Notes: generated from the letters alone by a model not told the origin. DNA of 64,000 nucleotides from Mycobacterium sp. Root265 (GCF_001428895.1 NZ_LMJA01000029.1:307982-371981), one strand, 5' to 3'; positions 32,697 through 40,744 are shown, counted from the stretch's first letter. Program-made: numbers and translations.

Positions 32697-32891
32697 ATGA
32701 AGAGCATCGGCCACCAGTTCGCCACCGGAATCGCACTGCTGGGCGCCACCGCCATCCTGGCGGTCGGCGCCATGACCACCAATCAGGCCATGGCCGCCAC
32801 CGCCGTCAACCCCGATGCGAGCGCCGTCCAGACGGTCTCCACTCATGTCGGTGCGCCGCAGCTCAATTCTGGCGTGGCAGAAGCTCGGTGA
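32697..32891 (+). CDS. Small secreted peptide (paralogue of the gene at 26709)
   Basis: A 64-residue protein with signal peptide (MKSIGHQFATGIALLGATA, AILAVGAM; likely cleavage after NQAMA). The first 38 residues align with the peptide at 26709 (ATG-A, AI-AVGA-TT, ATAVN), but it lacks the His-rich end and stops at GVAEAR. The last 29 bp overlap the convergent LLM gene, so the C-terminus may have been shortened or replaced when that gene was placed there. AGGAG precedes the ATG at a spacing of 9. Unknown function; probably extracellular or cell-envelope. Confidence 0.72.
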   Translation: MKSIGHQFATGIALLGATAILAVGAMTTNQAMAATAVNPDASAVQTVSTHVGAPQLNSGVAEAR

Positions 32892-33741
32892 CGAAGTTGT
32901 CGATGAAGTGCCGGGTGGGTACCGAACCCACGGTGCTGATGACGAACTTCGTCAGTCCGGCTTCGATGTAGCCGTCCAGCAATCGGTGCAACGCCGGCCA
33001 ACTGTCGGCGATCAGATCACCGGGATCGCAATCGGGACGTTGCCGGCGGATGAGATCGCCCACCTGGGGCGGAACACCGCCCTCGGCGAACAGCACGGTG
33101 ATCCCGAAATGGTCGGGTTCTATCGCGCGCCCCGCCTCGGTGGCCGCGGCGATGATGGATTGGCGCGCCCGACCGGCTTCCGCGGGTGTCAGGAAGCTAC
33201 CGAGCCAGCCGTCGCCGTACGTGCCGACGCGACGCAGTGCCGCGGGGGCCGACCCGCCGAGCCACACATCGATCGGCGCGACCGGCCCGGTGTCCAGCCG
33301 GAAATCCAGGTCGAAGTGATCACCATGAAAGGACACGTCGGTGCCGGTGAGCGCCGCGCGCAGCAGGCTCAGGGACTCATCGAACAGCTCCGCCCGGCGA
33401 CCCTCCGGCGCCGGGAACAGCCGGCGCTCGGCAGGCTGTGCGGCCCGCAGACCGAACACCGGGAGAATGCGTTTGGGTGCCAGGGCGCTCAGTGATGCCA
33501 GCTGTTTGGCCACCAGCACCGGGTGCCGCCCGGGCAGGATCGCCACGGACGTGCCGACTTTGAGCCGCGTGGTCCGCGCGATGGCGAAGGCCATCCCCAC
33601 GGTGGGGTCGACGGCAGGTGAGTAGACGAGTTCGGGAAACCACAGGGAATCGACACCCGAGCTCTCCAGGGTGTCGACGATTTCGGCCAGGCCCCCGGGT
33701 GAGGTGCTACCGCCCAGCGCGACGCCGAATCGGACTTTCAC
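32863..33741 (-). CDS. LLM-class F420-dependent oxidoreductase (single-barrel)
   Basis: A 292-residue luciferase-like enzyme, of the length annotated in mycobacteria as TIGR03854-like. SLWFPELVYS, VDPTVGMAFAIARTTRLKVGTSV near 44-66, and IDVWLGGSAPAALRRVGTYGDGWLG around 160-181 are the family blocks. It starts at GTG 33741, 6 nt after the STAS gene stop, so both are probably co-transcribed. Cofactor F420 is likely from taxonomic context. Substrate unknown. Confidence 0.82.
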   Translation of the reverse strand: MKVRFGVALGGSTSPGGLAEIVDTLESSGVDSLWFPELVYSPAVDPTVGMAFAIARTTRLKVGTSVAILPGRHPVLVAKQLASLSALAPKRILPVFGLRAAQPAERRLFPAPEGRRAELFDESLSLLRAALTGTDVSFHGDHFDLDFRLDTGPVAPIDVWLGGSAPAALRRVGTYGDGWLGSFLTPAEAGRARQSIIAAATEAGRAIEPDHFGITVLFAEGGVPPQVGDLIRRQRPDCDPGDLIADSWPALHRLLDGYIEAGLTKFVISTVGSVPTRHFIDNFVTELLPRQN

Positions 33742-33747
33742 TGCCCA

Positions 33748-34095
33748 TCAGAGTACGTGCTGGTCCGCCCGACGGCAGATCTGCAGCACACGTCCCACGT
33801 GGGCTCCGGGAATGAGATTGAACTCGATGTCGGCCATCGCGCAGCGCGATTCCAGGGTTTTCAGCATCCAATAGCCGTCGCTGGCGAAGAAACCGACATG
33901 CGAGAGGTCGAGGATCATCCGCCGGCACAGCAGTACCTTGCTCAAGGTGTAGTCGAGCAACCGGTGCGTGTTCGCGGCGTCGACATCGCCGATCACGGTG
34001 ATCACCGCCAGATCGATATCGCGCCATTCGGTCGCGAATTCCAGCGCCGCGGATCCGGGACGCGTCTGAGCGCCGTTGGTGAGCATTTCCGTCAT
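33748..34095 (-). CDS. STAS-domain protein (anti-sigma-factor antagonist like)
   Basis: A 115-residue single STAS domain. VITVIGDVDAANTHRLLDYTL and MILDLSHVGFFASDGYWML match the beta-strand and signature of SpoIIAA/RsbV-type proteins that release a sigma factor from an anti-sigma kinase. The usual phosphorylated Ser sits directly before Gly in FxDSSG; here the loop is FFASDG, so that place is held by Asp73, with Ser72 one residue earlier. This may mimic the phosphorylated state or move the phosphosite. No anti-sigma kinase gene is adjacent. It heads a two-gene unit with the LLM gene. Confidence 0.82.
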   Translation of the reverse strand: MTEMLTNGAQTRPGSAALEFATEWRDIDLAVITVIGDVDAANTHRLLDYTLSKVLLCRRMILDLSHVGFFASDGYWMLKTLESRCAMADIEFNLIPGAHVGRVLQICRRADQHVL

Positions 34096-34211
34096 GGCAG
34101 CCTCCGCAGGTCACGTCGTGATGGCTGCTGCTGAACCAGCCTCAACGCTACGCCGGGCAGGAATCCACAATCCGACTTTTCACATCCACCAAACGCACGG
34201 CGCGGCGGCAA

Positions 34212-35192
34212 TCACCGGCGCAGCGTCTCATGTGGACTCTCCCCGAAGGTGCGCCGGTACAACACCGCGAAGCGCCCGGTGTGAGCAAACCCCCACCGGG
34301 CCGCGGTGGCAGCCACGGTGGTCACGCTGCGGTCGCTGGCGATGAGTTCCTCGCGGGCCCGGGCCAGCCGGACTTCGCGCAGGTAGGCGGTGGGCGTGGT
34401 GTCCAGATGCCGCCGGAACATGTACTGCACCGTGCGCGGCGACAGATACAGCGCAGAGGCCACATCCCCGACTCCGACATCGTGGGCGGCGTTGTCCTGG
34501 ATGAACTCGACGGCCTGGCGGAGCAGCGCGGGGTACACGTCACCGGCGCCCTCCGGCGTGCCCTCGGCGGGCAGGTCATTCGGGAATGCGGTGAGGATTG
34601 CGCCAGCCAGCATCCGGCCCGCCGAAGCCAACAGGATGCGGTTCTCGGGTGGCTCGTGCGCGGTGAGGATGCGGTTCAGGAAGCGTTCGGTGGCTTCCAG
34701 TGTGCGTCCCGCCGTCACCGACGTCGGGGTGAGACCGGTGAAGCGCGGCACCGATGCGGCGTCGGTATCGATGGCCGCGACCTCGGTCAACAACGTGCGG
34801 GCCACCACCACGGAACGCAGCTGAGCGTCGACCAGGCGGACCCGGACTCCGCCGACGCCGGTGGAGGCCAGCAACCATTCGCCGGGTCCGGCGGTGCCGC
34901 TCAGCCGGCCGTGCTCCACCTCGGCCCGGCCACTCTGGACGAACAGTGCGACCACCGAGGGCACCCGGTCGGCCCGTAGCAACACGTCACCGTCATGCCG
35001 GATCTCTTCGATCGCGTAGCTGCCGATGTCCACCCGCGTGTGCGCGCAGTAGCACCCGCCGGAGGCCTCATCGGCGCGGGTGATGGTGAATCGAGCTGAA
35101 TAGGCCTGGTCGAGATGCTTCTGGATCAGGTCTGAGTCGTTGGAGTCGATGCCAGAACGCTCTGGCCAGGCATCAACACGGTCGGTCGTCAT
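34212..35192 (-). CDS. AraC family regulator (feature-type N-terminus)
   Basis: A 326-residue AraC activator. The C-terminal 100 residues have two HTHs (VGVGDVASALYLSPRTVQYMFRRHLDTTPTAYLREVRLARARE and VTTVAATAARWGFAHTGRFAVLYRRTFGESPHETL, quoted in parts). The N-terminal half resembles the AraC-binding-like cupin (GEWLLASTG, VVALFVQSG). An upstream GTG at 35216 is in frame, but GGAG sits 6 nt before ATG 35192, which is preferred. Targets are unknown. 115 bp separate it from the STAS start. Confidence 0.83.
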   Translation of the reverse strand: MTTDRVDAWPERSGIDSNDSDLIQKHLDQAYSARFTITRADEASGGCYCAHTRVDIGSYAIEEIRHDGDVLLRADRVPSVVALFVQSGRAEVEHGRLSGTAGPGEWLLASTGVGGVRVRLVDAQLRSVVVARTLLTEVAAIDTDAASVPRFTGLTPTSVTAGRTLEATERFLNRILTAHEPPENRILLASAGRMLAGAILTAFPNDLPAEGTPEGAGDVYPALLRQAVEFIQDNAAHDVGVGDVASALYLSPRTVQYMFRRHLDTTPTAYLREVRLARAREELIASDRSVTTVAATAARWGFAHTGRFAVLYRRTFGESPHETLRR

Positions 35193-35407
35193 CAGGGCTC
35201 CATAAGGAAACAGCACCGGATGGGCATCGACCTGAACCCACGTTCACTTAAGTCTAACCTGGCGATACACGTCGTCGCTGCTCCCCTCCCGGAATGGACG
35301 GCTCACAGCCATCGGTCGAGGGATGATGGCACCGGTCAGCTCACCTGCGCAGTGCCGAACGCGCATGATTCGGCCGGTTTCCGGCCACCAAGCGAAGTAT
35401 CGGGTGG

Positions 35408-36106
35408 TCAGGGTTTATGTGACGTCTGAATGACTTGTTCGGCAACGGATATCAGCGGGGTGTTGGTCTCTTGAGACAGTCGCCGGAGCAACCCGAAGGC
35501 GGCGGCGGCATCGATGCTGTAGCGCTCCATCAGCATCCCCTTGGACTGTCCGATGACATCGCGTGAGGTGAGCGCGCTGCGAAACTGGTCGTCGCGCAGC
35601 AGGAGGTTCCACGCCACCGCCGTATGGGTGGCCAGGATCAGTCCCACTTCCAGGGATTCCTCGTCGAAGGCGTCGACGCGATCGCTGTAGAAGTTCAACG
35701 CGCCCATCGACTCCCGATCCTTGAACAGCTGGAACGACTGGGCGGATCGAACATTGGTGTTTCGCGCGGCCTCTCGGCAGAACACCGGCCAACGTGTCTC
35801 GGCCGCAATGTCTCTGATCCGGATCGTGTGCTGCTCCCATGCCGAAGTGAGGCAGGGCCCCTCGCCGGTGCGGCGCTGGATCTCGTCGAGTTCGTCGGCC
35901 ATCGCATCAGAAGCCGCCACCGACCTGACGGTGCCGTCCCGGGTCGCAATGGTGATGCCCGCGCAGATCGCCCCGGGCAGGAGCGCTGCGGCATTCTTCG
36001 TCAGTTCACGCAGGGCACTTTCGGTGTCGCTGGGCTGGTTGCGCTCAAGATCGCGGAGCATCTCCGCGAAGCGCAGAGCGATCTCTCCATGCGAGCTTTC
36101 CGACAT
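35408..36106 (-). CDS. GAF-ANTAR domain protein
   Basis: A 232-residue putative transcription antitermination regulator. Residues about 25-165 form a GAF domain (GAICAGITIATRDGTVRSVAASDAMADELDEIQ and GPCLTSAWEQHTIRIRDI), and about 172-228 form an ANTAR RNA-binding domain (FRSALTSRDVIGQSKGMLMERYSIDAAAAFGLLRRLSQETNTPL). ANTAR proteins bind paired hairpins in leader RNA. No obvious paired-hexaloop RNA was found beside it. 215 gene-free bp separate it from the AraC gene. Signal unknown. Confidence 0.87.
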   Translation of the reverse strand: MSESSHGEIALRFAEMLRDLERNQPSDTESALRELTKNAAALLPGAICAGITIATRDGTVRSVAASDAMADELDEIQRRTGEGPCLTSAWEQHTIRIRDIAAETRWPVFCREAARNTNVRSAQSFQLFKDRESMGALNFYSDRVDAFDEESLEVGLILATHTAVAWNLLLRDDQFRSALTSRDVIGQSKGMLMERYSIDAAAAFGLLRRLSQETNTPLISVAEQVIQTSHKP

Positions 36107-36201
36107 CTACCGACGATAGTCCGGTTTCCGCCCTCAGCGGTCGAGGAACTCAAGTCTGGGCGCGCAGATCTTCGCTCGCGCCGAGGATCTCGTCGACGAC
36201 G

Positions 36202-36663
36202 TCAGCGAGCGTGCGCGTGGGCAGTGACGGTACGCGTCGGGGTGGCCACGGGAGCGGCGGTGCGCCGCAACTGGCGTTCGGCACGTGAGATGCGCCGGTT
36301 GAGGCACCGGTCGTCGCGTTTGGTCAGGGTGCGGCTGCGCAGCGCGAGCAGATCGAGCTGCTGCCAGCTGAGCCCGTCGAGGTCACCGTCGGAATCGTGG
36401 GTGGCGATCACCACGGCGCCGCGTAGCAGTGGGACGTTCTTGGCGTCGAAAGAGGTTGTGGCGAGCAGTAGTTCGGTGGCACTCCGGTTGACGCGGCGCT
36501 GGCACCCGCGGGTGGACGGGCTGAACCAGAAATCGAACTGGCGATCAGCGCTGGTGAGCGACTGCAGCCCCTGATCATGCATCAACCGGGTGATATCGGC
36601 GGTGCTATATGCGCGCGTTTCGTATGCGGCGCCATTGGCGCTGAAGTACAGGACGGTATTCAT
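36202..36663 (-). CDS. Unknown protein behind a SigF-type promoter
   Basis: A 153-residue protein not recognised. It begins MNTVLYFSANGAAYETRAYS, has mixed charged/hydrophobic content without signal peptide or membrane helix, and ends in a basic Arg-rich tail (RRISRAERQLRRTAAPVATPTRT). A stress role is suggested only by its promoter: GGTTT-N16-GGGTAA on the minus strand (36761-36734), the consensus of mycobacterial SigF promoters. The MFS gene lies upstream on the same strand but the promoter falls inside its 109-bp downstream gap, so it is transcribed on its own. Confidence 0.55.
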   Translation of the reverse strand: MNTVLYFSANGAAYETRAYSTADITRLMHDQGLQSLTSADRQFDFWFSPSTRGCQRRVNRSATELLLATTSFDAKNVPLLRGAVVIATHDSDGDLDGLSWQQLDLLALRSRTLTKRDDRCLNRRISRAERQLRRTAAPVATPTRTVTAHAHAR

Positions 36664-36733
36664 TCAGATGATCCATTCGGCTCTCTTGTCGTTTTTCAGG
36701 ACCGCGCAGAGCGTGCTCCGCGCTGTGACCAGA

Positions 36734-36761
36734 GTTACCCGTGTGACAATCGGGGTAAACC
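36734..36761 (-). promoter_or_regulatory. SigF-type promoter
   Basis: On the minus strand GGTTT (36761-36757), 16 nt of spacer, then GGGTAAC (36740-36734). Mycobacterial SigF promoters follow GGTTT-N15-17-GGGTAT. The predicted start lies about 60 bp upstream of the ATG at 36663. Match quality is high; use is inferred. Confidence 0.7.
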
Positions 36762-36772
36762 TCGATAACGAT

Positions 36773-38011
36773 TCAGACTCGGGGAAGATCGCCGGAGAGC
36801 TTCGCGGGGCGGCACACCAGCGCCACCGTGAGCGTGAGCGCCGCGGCCACCGCGAACGCCACCTGCACGTTCGCCACGTCGGCGGCGCCGCCGAGCAGTG
36901 CCGCGGCGATGGGCCGCGAGCCGAGGAAGCCGACCAGCCACAACGCCATGATCCGGCCCCGCAGTTCCTGGGGCGCGCGTTCCTGGACGACGGTGCTCAG
37001 GCCCGTCAGCGCCCAGCCGAAGCCCAGGCCGGCCAGCGCGAAACCGGCCAGGGCCACCGCCGGGATCACGCCGACGGCCAATACCGCACAGCCCAGGCCC
37101 AGCCCGGCCAACCCGACCGAAGACACCTGAGCCGAGGCCATCCTGCCGCGCATCAGCGCAAGCACCACCATGCCCAGCGCCGCACCGATGCCGAATACCG
37201 CCGACAGTGTGCCGACCATGCGGGTGTCCCCGCCGAGCGAATCGGCGAGTGAGGGCGCCAGGGTGATCGACGGGTCGGCGGCGACGCCGACGGTGGTCAC
37301 GGCGACCAGCGCCAGCAGCAGCGGCCGGTCGCGCCAGACGTATTTCAGGGCGGTGCGCACGCGATAGTCGGCGCCGGACACCTTCTCCGCCGGGGCGGGC
37401 AGGCGGATCACCACGAGGAACAACGCGAACACCAGGTGTAGCCCGGCGCTGACCGCGAAGCCGGTGGCGGCGCCGAAGTGCGCGGCCAGATAGGCGCCGG
37501 CCGCGGGACCGAGGATCCGGCCGATGGTCATCGGAATGCTGTTGAGCGCCATTGCCGTCGAGAGTTCGCCCTCGCGGATGAGGTCGGGCACGATCGCCTG
37601 CATGGCCGGCCCGCCGACGACGAAGCCGAATCCGACCAGGGTCGAGCCGATCAGCACCGGCAGCGCGGCCGACAGGCCCTGCAGCTCGGGCTCGATGAAC
37701 ATCCACACCGCGATGGAGCCGGAGCCCATCAGGCACAGCACCCGGCCGAGCAGGATCTGTCGGCCCGGATCGCCGGTGTCGGCCCACTTGCCACTGATCG
37801 GGCTGAGGATCAGTTGAGGCCCGAACTGCACGACGCCCACCAGGCCGACCATCAGAGCTGAGCCGGTCGCGTCGTACATCACGACCGCGGCGATGATGCT
37901 GTGCGTCCACACCGCGACGACGGAGAACATCTTGCCCCAGAACAGGGCACCGAAGACGGGGTCGAACATGAGCGCCAGTGCGCTGCGCGGACGCGTGAGG
38001 ACGGTGCTCAC
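36773..38011 (-). CDS. MFS transporter
   Basis: A 412-residue major-facilitator protein with 10-12 hydrophobic segments. GKWADTGDPGRQILLGRVL near residues 74-92 is the MFS loop 2-3 region (GxxxDxxGRRxxL-like), and RAPQELRGRIMALW (about 345) is the matching loop in the second half. Family members of this type export drugs or metabolites. The start GTG 38011 overlaps the MarR stop by 4 nt, so the two are co-transcribed and the regulator probably represses the pair. Substrate unknown. Confidence 0.85.
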   Translation of the reverse strand: MSTVLTRPRSALALMFDPVFGALFWGKMFSVVAVWTHSIIAAVVMYDATGSALMVGLVGVVQFGPQLILSPISGKWADTGDPGRQILLGRVLCLMGSGSIAVWMFIEPELQGLSAALPVLIGSTLVGFGFVVGGPAMQAIVPDLIREGELSTAMALNSIPMTIGRILGPAAGAYLAAHFGAATGFAVSAGLHLVFALFLVVIRLPAPAEKVSGADYRVRTALKYVWRDRPLLLALVAVTTVGVAADPSITLAPSLADSLGGDTRMVGTLSAVFGIGAALGMVVLALMRGRMASAQVSSVGLAGLGLGCAVLAVGVIPAVALAGFALAGLGFGWALTGLSTVVQERAPQELRGRIMALWLVGFLGSRPIAAALLGGAADVANVQVAFAVAAALTLTVALVCRPAKLSGDLPRV

Positions 38012-38472
38012 TTACAGGCCGCCGCTTCGATCCGTTCGGTCAGACGCTCGAGCAGTGTGACGAGCCGGTCGACATCGGCGGCGTCCCAGTCGGCGACGGT
38101 TTCGGCGACCAGGTCGCGCCGCCGGTCGGTCACGGTGGCCAGTGCCTTCACTCCGATGTCGGTGAGCATCAGGACGCTGCGACGCTGGTCGTCATCGGCC
38201 GAGGATTTGGTCAGCAGCCCGGCGGCGACCACCGCGGACACCGTTCGGCTGGCGGTCGAATGCTCGACGGCCAGGTACTCGGCAACGTCTCCGATCGACG
38301 CGCCGGCGCCGTTTCGCTGATGGTGCTCGACGGCGCGCAGCGTGCGCAGTGTCGACACGTTGGTGACTGGGTCCGCGCCGTCGAGCAGTCGGCGGCGCCA
38401 GGAGGGCCGTTGCCGCGCCACATGGATGCGGGTGAGCAGGTCATCCAGGTGGTCGAAGGGCGAAGAAGGCAC
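38008..38472 (-). CDS. MarR family regulator of the MFS gene
   Basis: A 154-residue MarR protein. The wHTH shows TLRTLRAVEHHQRNGAGASIGDVAEYLAVEHSTASRTVSAVVAAGLL with wing KSSADDDQRRSVLML. It starts at GTG 38472 (minus strand), directly next to an AT-rich inverted repeat, CTAAA-TATG-TTTAG. It and the MFS gene overlap by 4 nt. Autoregulation with control of the MFS pump is the likely role. Confidence 0.84.
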   Translation of the reverse strand: MPSSPFDHLDDLLTRIHVARQRPSWRRRLLDGADPVTNVSTLRTLRAVEHHQRNGAGASIGDVAEYLAVEHSTASRTVSAVVAAGLLTKSSADDDQRRSVLMLTDIGVKALATVTDRRRDLVAETVADWDAADVDRLVTLLERLTERIEAAACK

Positions 38473-38485
38473 TAAATATGTTTAG
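38472..38485. promoter_or_regulatory. AT-rich palindrome at MarR start
   Basis: CTAAA-TATG-TTTAG is a perfect inverted repeat (5-bp arms) touching the GTG start of the MarR gene. It would block promoter clearance or translation start if occupied. Candidate operator for that MarR. Confidence 0.5.
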
Positions 38486-38496
38486 CACATACAAAT

Positions 38497-38826
38497 TTAT
38501 CCAGTGAGGGCACCGCCCGCGGCACGCCACTGGACGAGCCCACCACTCATGTTGACCGCCTCGAAGCCGTTCTCCACCAACAGATTTGCCGCACCGGCCG
38601 AGCGTAGTCCGCCGGTGCAGAAGGCGATGAGCAGCCGATCGTCGGGAAGCTCCAGGCACCGTTCGGGTAACTGCTCAAGCGGCATGTGCACGGCATCGGG
38701 GATGTGCACGCGATTCCACTCGAAGCTGCGGCGAACGTCCACGACGAGCGCGCCCTCGGAGGTCAGCCGCACCGCCTCGGCCGCGGTGATGGCGGGCGGC
38801 CGATGCAGGTAGTGCCGGAATTTCAT
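38497..38826 (-). CDS. Rhodanese-like sulfurtransferase
   Basis: A 109-residue single rhodanese domain. LVVDVRRSFEWNRVHIPDAVHMPLEQL is the substrate-binding half, and the active loop FCTGGLRSAGAA holds the catalytic Cys (in CTGGLR). It probably transfers or detoxifies sulfane sulfur in the cytosol. The start ATG 38826 overlaps the DUF2269 stop by 4 nt, so it is the last gene of a MarR-DUF2269-rhodanese transcript, pointing to a sulfide or cyanide stress role by inference. Confidence 0.86.
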   Translation of the reverse strand: MKFRHYLHRPPAITAAEAVRLTSEGALVVDVRRSFEWNRVHIPDAVHMPLEQLPERCLELPDDRLLIAFCTGGLRSAGAANLLVENGFEAVNMSGGLVQWRAAGGALTG

Positions 38827-39242
38827 GTGTAGCTCGAACCGGGCCGGACGATCATCAGCACCACCACGACGGCCCACAGCAGGTTGAAGACACCGGTCCA
38901 GATGCCGAGCCGCCGCAATCCGGCCGCGCCTTCCGGGGCCGCGAGCGCCGCCCGTTGACGCGGGGTGATCTGCAGCGCGAGCAGGCCGCCGGCCAAGGCG
39001 GTCAGCAGCATCGCGACCAGCACCCACACCTCCGTTGCGCGGCCCTGCGCGAATGCGAGTGCCAGACCGACGACCGGCACGGTCACGGCCAGCAGTCCGT
39101 ACACCCGGGTGATGCGGTGCAGCACCACGGCCACCTCCCCGCTGTCGGGGGCGTATCGGGGAAACAGGCTGGTCGACACGGCAACCGGGCCGATGAACAG
39201 GATGCCGGCGATGACGTGCACCGACAGTAGGAAGGCCTCCAT
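38823..39242 (-). CDS. DUF2269-type small membrane protein
   Basis: A 139-residue integral membrane protein with four hydrophobic segments (residues 4-24, 44-68, 72-91, 112-134). The first helix contains SVHVIAGILFIGPVAV, typical of DUF2269 proteins with a His in TM1. Its ATG at 39242 lies inside the left arm of the 27-bp inverted repeat. It sits between the MarR and rhodanese genes on the same transcript. Function not established. Confidence 0.75.
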   Translation of the reverse strand: MEAFLLSVHVIAGILFIGPVAVSTSLFPRYAPDSGEVAVVLHRITRVYGLLAVTVPVVGLALAFAQGRATEVWVLVAMLLTALAGGLLALQITPRQRAALAAPEGAAGLRRLGIWTGVFNLLWAVVVVLMIVRPGSSYT

Positions 39243-39267
39243 AACCTTCAGGGTAACTGAAGGTTAT
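39241..39267. promoter_or_regulatory. 27-bp inverted repeat over MarR stop and DUF2269 start
   Basis: ATAACCTTCAG-GGTAA-CTGAAGGTTAT has perfect 11-bp arms and a 5-nt centre. It covers the MarR stop codon (39264-39266) and the first bases of the DUF2269 ATG (39242). The best reading is an internal operator for the upstream MarR controlling DUF2269-rhodanese. Because it lies in coding sequence and the first codon, an RNA hairpin limiting translation of DUF2269 is also possible. Confidence 0.75.
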
Positions 39268-39683
39268 GGATTCCTGGTGACCATCTCCTCCATCAGCGCG
39301 CGCAGCGCCGACGTCAGTCCGGGGTGCTGAGCGGTGAACGCGGCATCCAGCCGGGTCACCTCGCCGGCCGCCTGCGCCAACAGGGACGCGCCCTTCTCGG
39401 TGACCCGCAGGCTGGACGCCGACCCGGCGTGCGCGGTCCCGTCGTCGACGAGCCCGGCCTCGGCGAACGCCGACACGGCGGCATGGGCACTCTGCACGGT
39501 GATCCGCGAGCGCCGCGCCAGTTCACTGAAGGAGATGCCCGGCATGCCGCGGATGTGGCCGAGCAGCCCGTACTTCCGCGTCGTCAGGCCCAATGGCTTC
39601 AGCGCATCGGCGAGCGCGGCGTCCCACGTCCGGCTCACCGTCAGCAACCCGATGGTGGGGCTGAAGGGCGGCGGCTCGGACAT
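39264..39683 (-). CDS. MarR family regulator upstream of DUF2269-rhodanese
   Basis: A 139-residue MarR protein with a wHTH: TTRKYGLLGHIRGMPGISFSELARRSRITVQSAHAAVSAFAEAGLVDD, wing region TAHAGSASSLRVT. The C-terminus ends MVTRNP. It is the first gene of the transcript containing DUF2269 and rhodanese. Its stop codon lies in the right arm of the inverted repeat at 39241-39267. It is divergent from the MoxR cluster at 39769. Confidence 0.84.
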   Translation of the reverse strand: MSEPPPFSPTIGLLTVSRTWDAALADALKPLGLTTRKYGLLGHIRGMPGISFSELARRSRITVQSAHAAVSAFAEAGLVDDGTAHAGSASSLRVTEKGASLLAQAAGEVTRLDAAFTAQHPGLTSALRALMEEMVTRNP

Positions 39684-39768
39684 GCAGGCAGGGTACCTGG
39701 CGCCGGCTGCTTCACCTCAGCAAAATCTGGGTACCCGAATCCGGCAGTCGACCCGACCGGAAGGACCC

Positions 39769-40737
39769 ATGACCGCACCTCCCAGAGACGTCATCGGCGC
39801 GGTGGCCACCGCGTTCTCCGCCAAGGTGGTCGGTCAGACGAACCTCCGCGAATCCATCCTGCTCGTCCTGCTCTCGGGCGGTCATCTGCTCATAGAGAGT
39901 GTTCCCGGCCTCGCCAAGACCACCGCGGCACGTGTGGTCGCCGAGGCCATCGACGGCAGCTTCCGCCGCATCCAGTGCACGCCCGATCTGCTGCCCAGCG
40001 ACATCATCGGCACGCAGATCTACGAGGCGGCCAGCAATACCTTCGCCACCCAGTTGGGTCCTGTGCACGCCAATATCGTGCTGCTCGACGAGATCAACCG
40101 CTCCAGCGCCAAAACGCAGAGCGCGATGCTGGAGGCGATGGAGGAACGCCAGACCACGATCGCCGGCGTCGAATACCCGATCCCCGAACCGTTCCTGGTC
40201 ATCGCCACCCAGAACCCGGTGGACCAGGAGGGCACCTACCCGCTGTCGGAAGCCCAGACCGACCGCTTCATGCTCAAGGACCTCGTACAGTATCCCTCCG
40301 TCGAGGAGGAAGTCGAGATCATCGATCGGATGGACGCGGGCCTGTACGACCGTGACCACCGTTCCGCTCCCGTGGTGACCACCGCCGACGTGCGACGGGC
40401 CCGGGCCGTCGTGCGGTCCGTGCACATGGACCGGGCGCTGGTCGAATACGCCAGCCGGCTGGTCGCGGTGACACGCGAGCCCGAGCGACACCTGCCCGCC
40501 AACCTTGCCCGGCTCGTGGAGTACGGGGCGAGCCCGCGCGCGACCATTGCATTGTGCCGCACCGCAAGGGCTTTGGCGGTGCTGCGGGGACGCAACCACG
40601 TACTGCCCGACGATATCGCGCGCCTGGCGCACCGCGTACTGCGCCACCGCCTGGTTCTCGGTTTCGAGGCGGCGAGCGCACGGATCACACCTGACGTCGT
40701 GATCGACGCAGTGCTGCAAACAGTTCCGGTGCCGTGA
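39769..40737 (+). CDS. moxR: MoxR-family AAA+ ATPase
   Basis: A 322-residue AAA+ chaperone of the MoxR group, which activates or loads partner VWA proteins. The Walker A is ESVPGLAKT at 43-51, Walker B VLLDE at 104-108 with NRSSAKTQSAMLEAMEE as pore-loop region, sensor 1 VIATQNPVDQEG and the sensor 2 helix near the C-terminus. Start ATG 39769 preferred over a longer frame, as GAAGGA precedes it by 4 nt and it matches family length. It leads a six-gene cluster (MoxR, DUF58, small TM protein, BatA-like, VWA, TPR-like). Confidence 0.88.
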   Translation: MTAPPRDVIGAVATAFSAKVVGQTNLRESILLVLLSGGHLLIESVPGLAKTTAARVVAEAIDGSFRRIQCTPDLLPSDIIGTQIYEAASNTFATQLGPVHANIVLLDEINRSSAKTQSAMLEAMEERQTTIAGVEYPIPEPFLVIATQNPVDQEGTYPLSEAQTDRFMLKDLVQYPSVEEEVEIIDRMDAGLYDRDHRSAPVVTTADVRRARAVVRSVHMDRALVEYASRLVAVTREPERHLPANLARLVEYGASPRATIALCRTARALAVLRGRNHVLPDDIARLAHRVLRHRLVLGFEAASARITPDVVIDAVLQTVPVP

Positions 40738-40744
40738 GGCCGGC

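Noticed and set aside
35220-35429. 69-codon plus-strand frame between the AraC and ANTAR genes
   Set aside because: No Shine-Dalgarno site, no recognisable motif and it overlaps the 3' end of the ANTAR gene.
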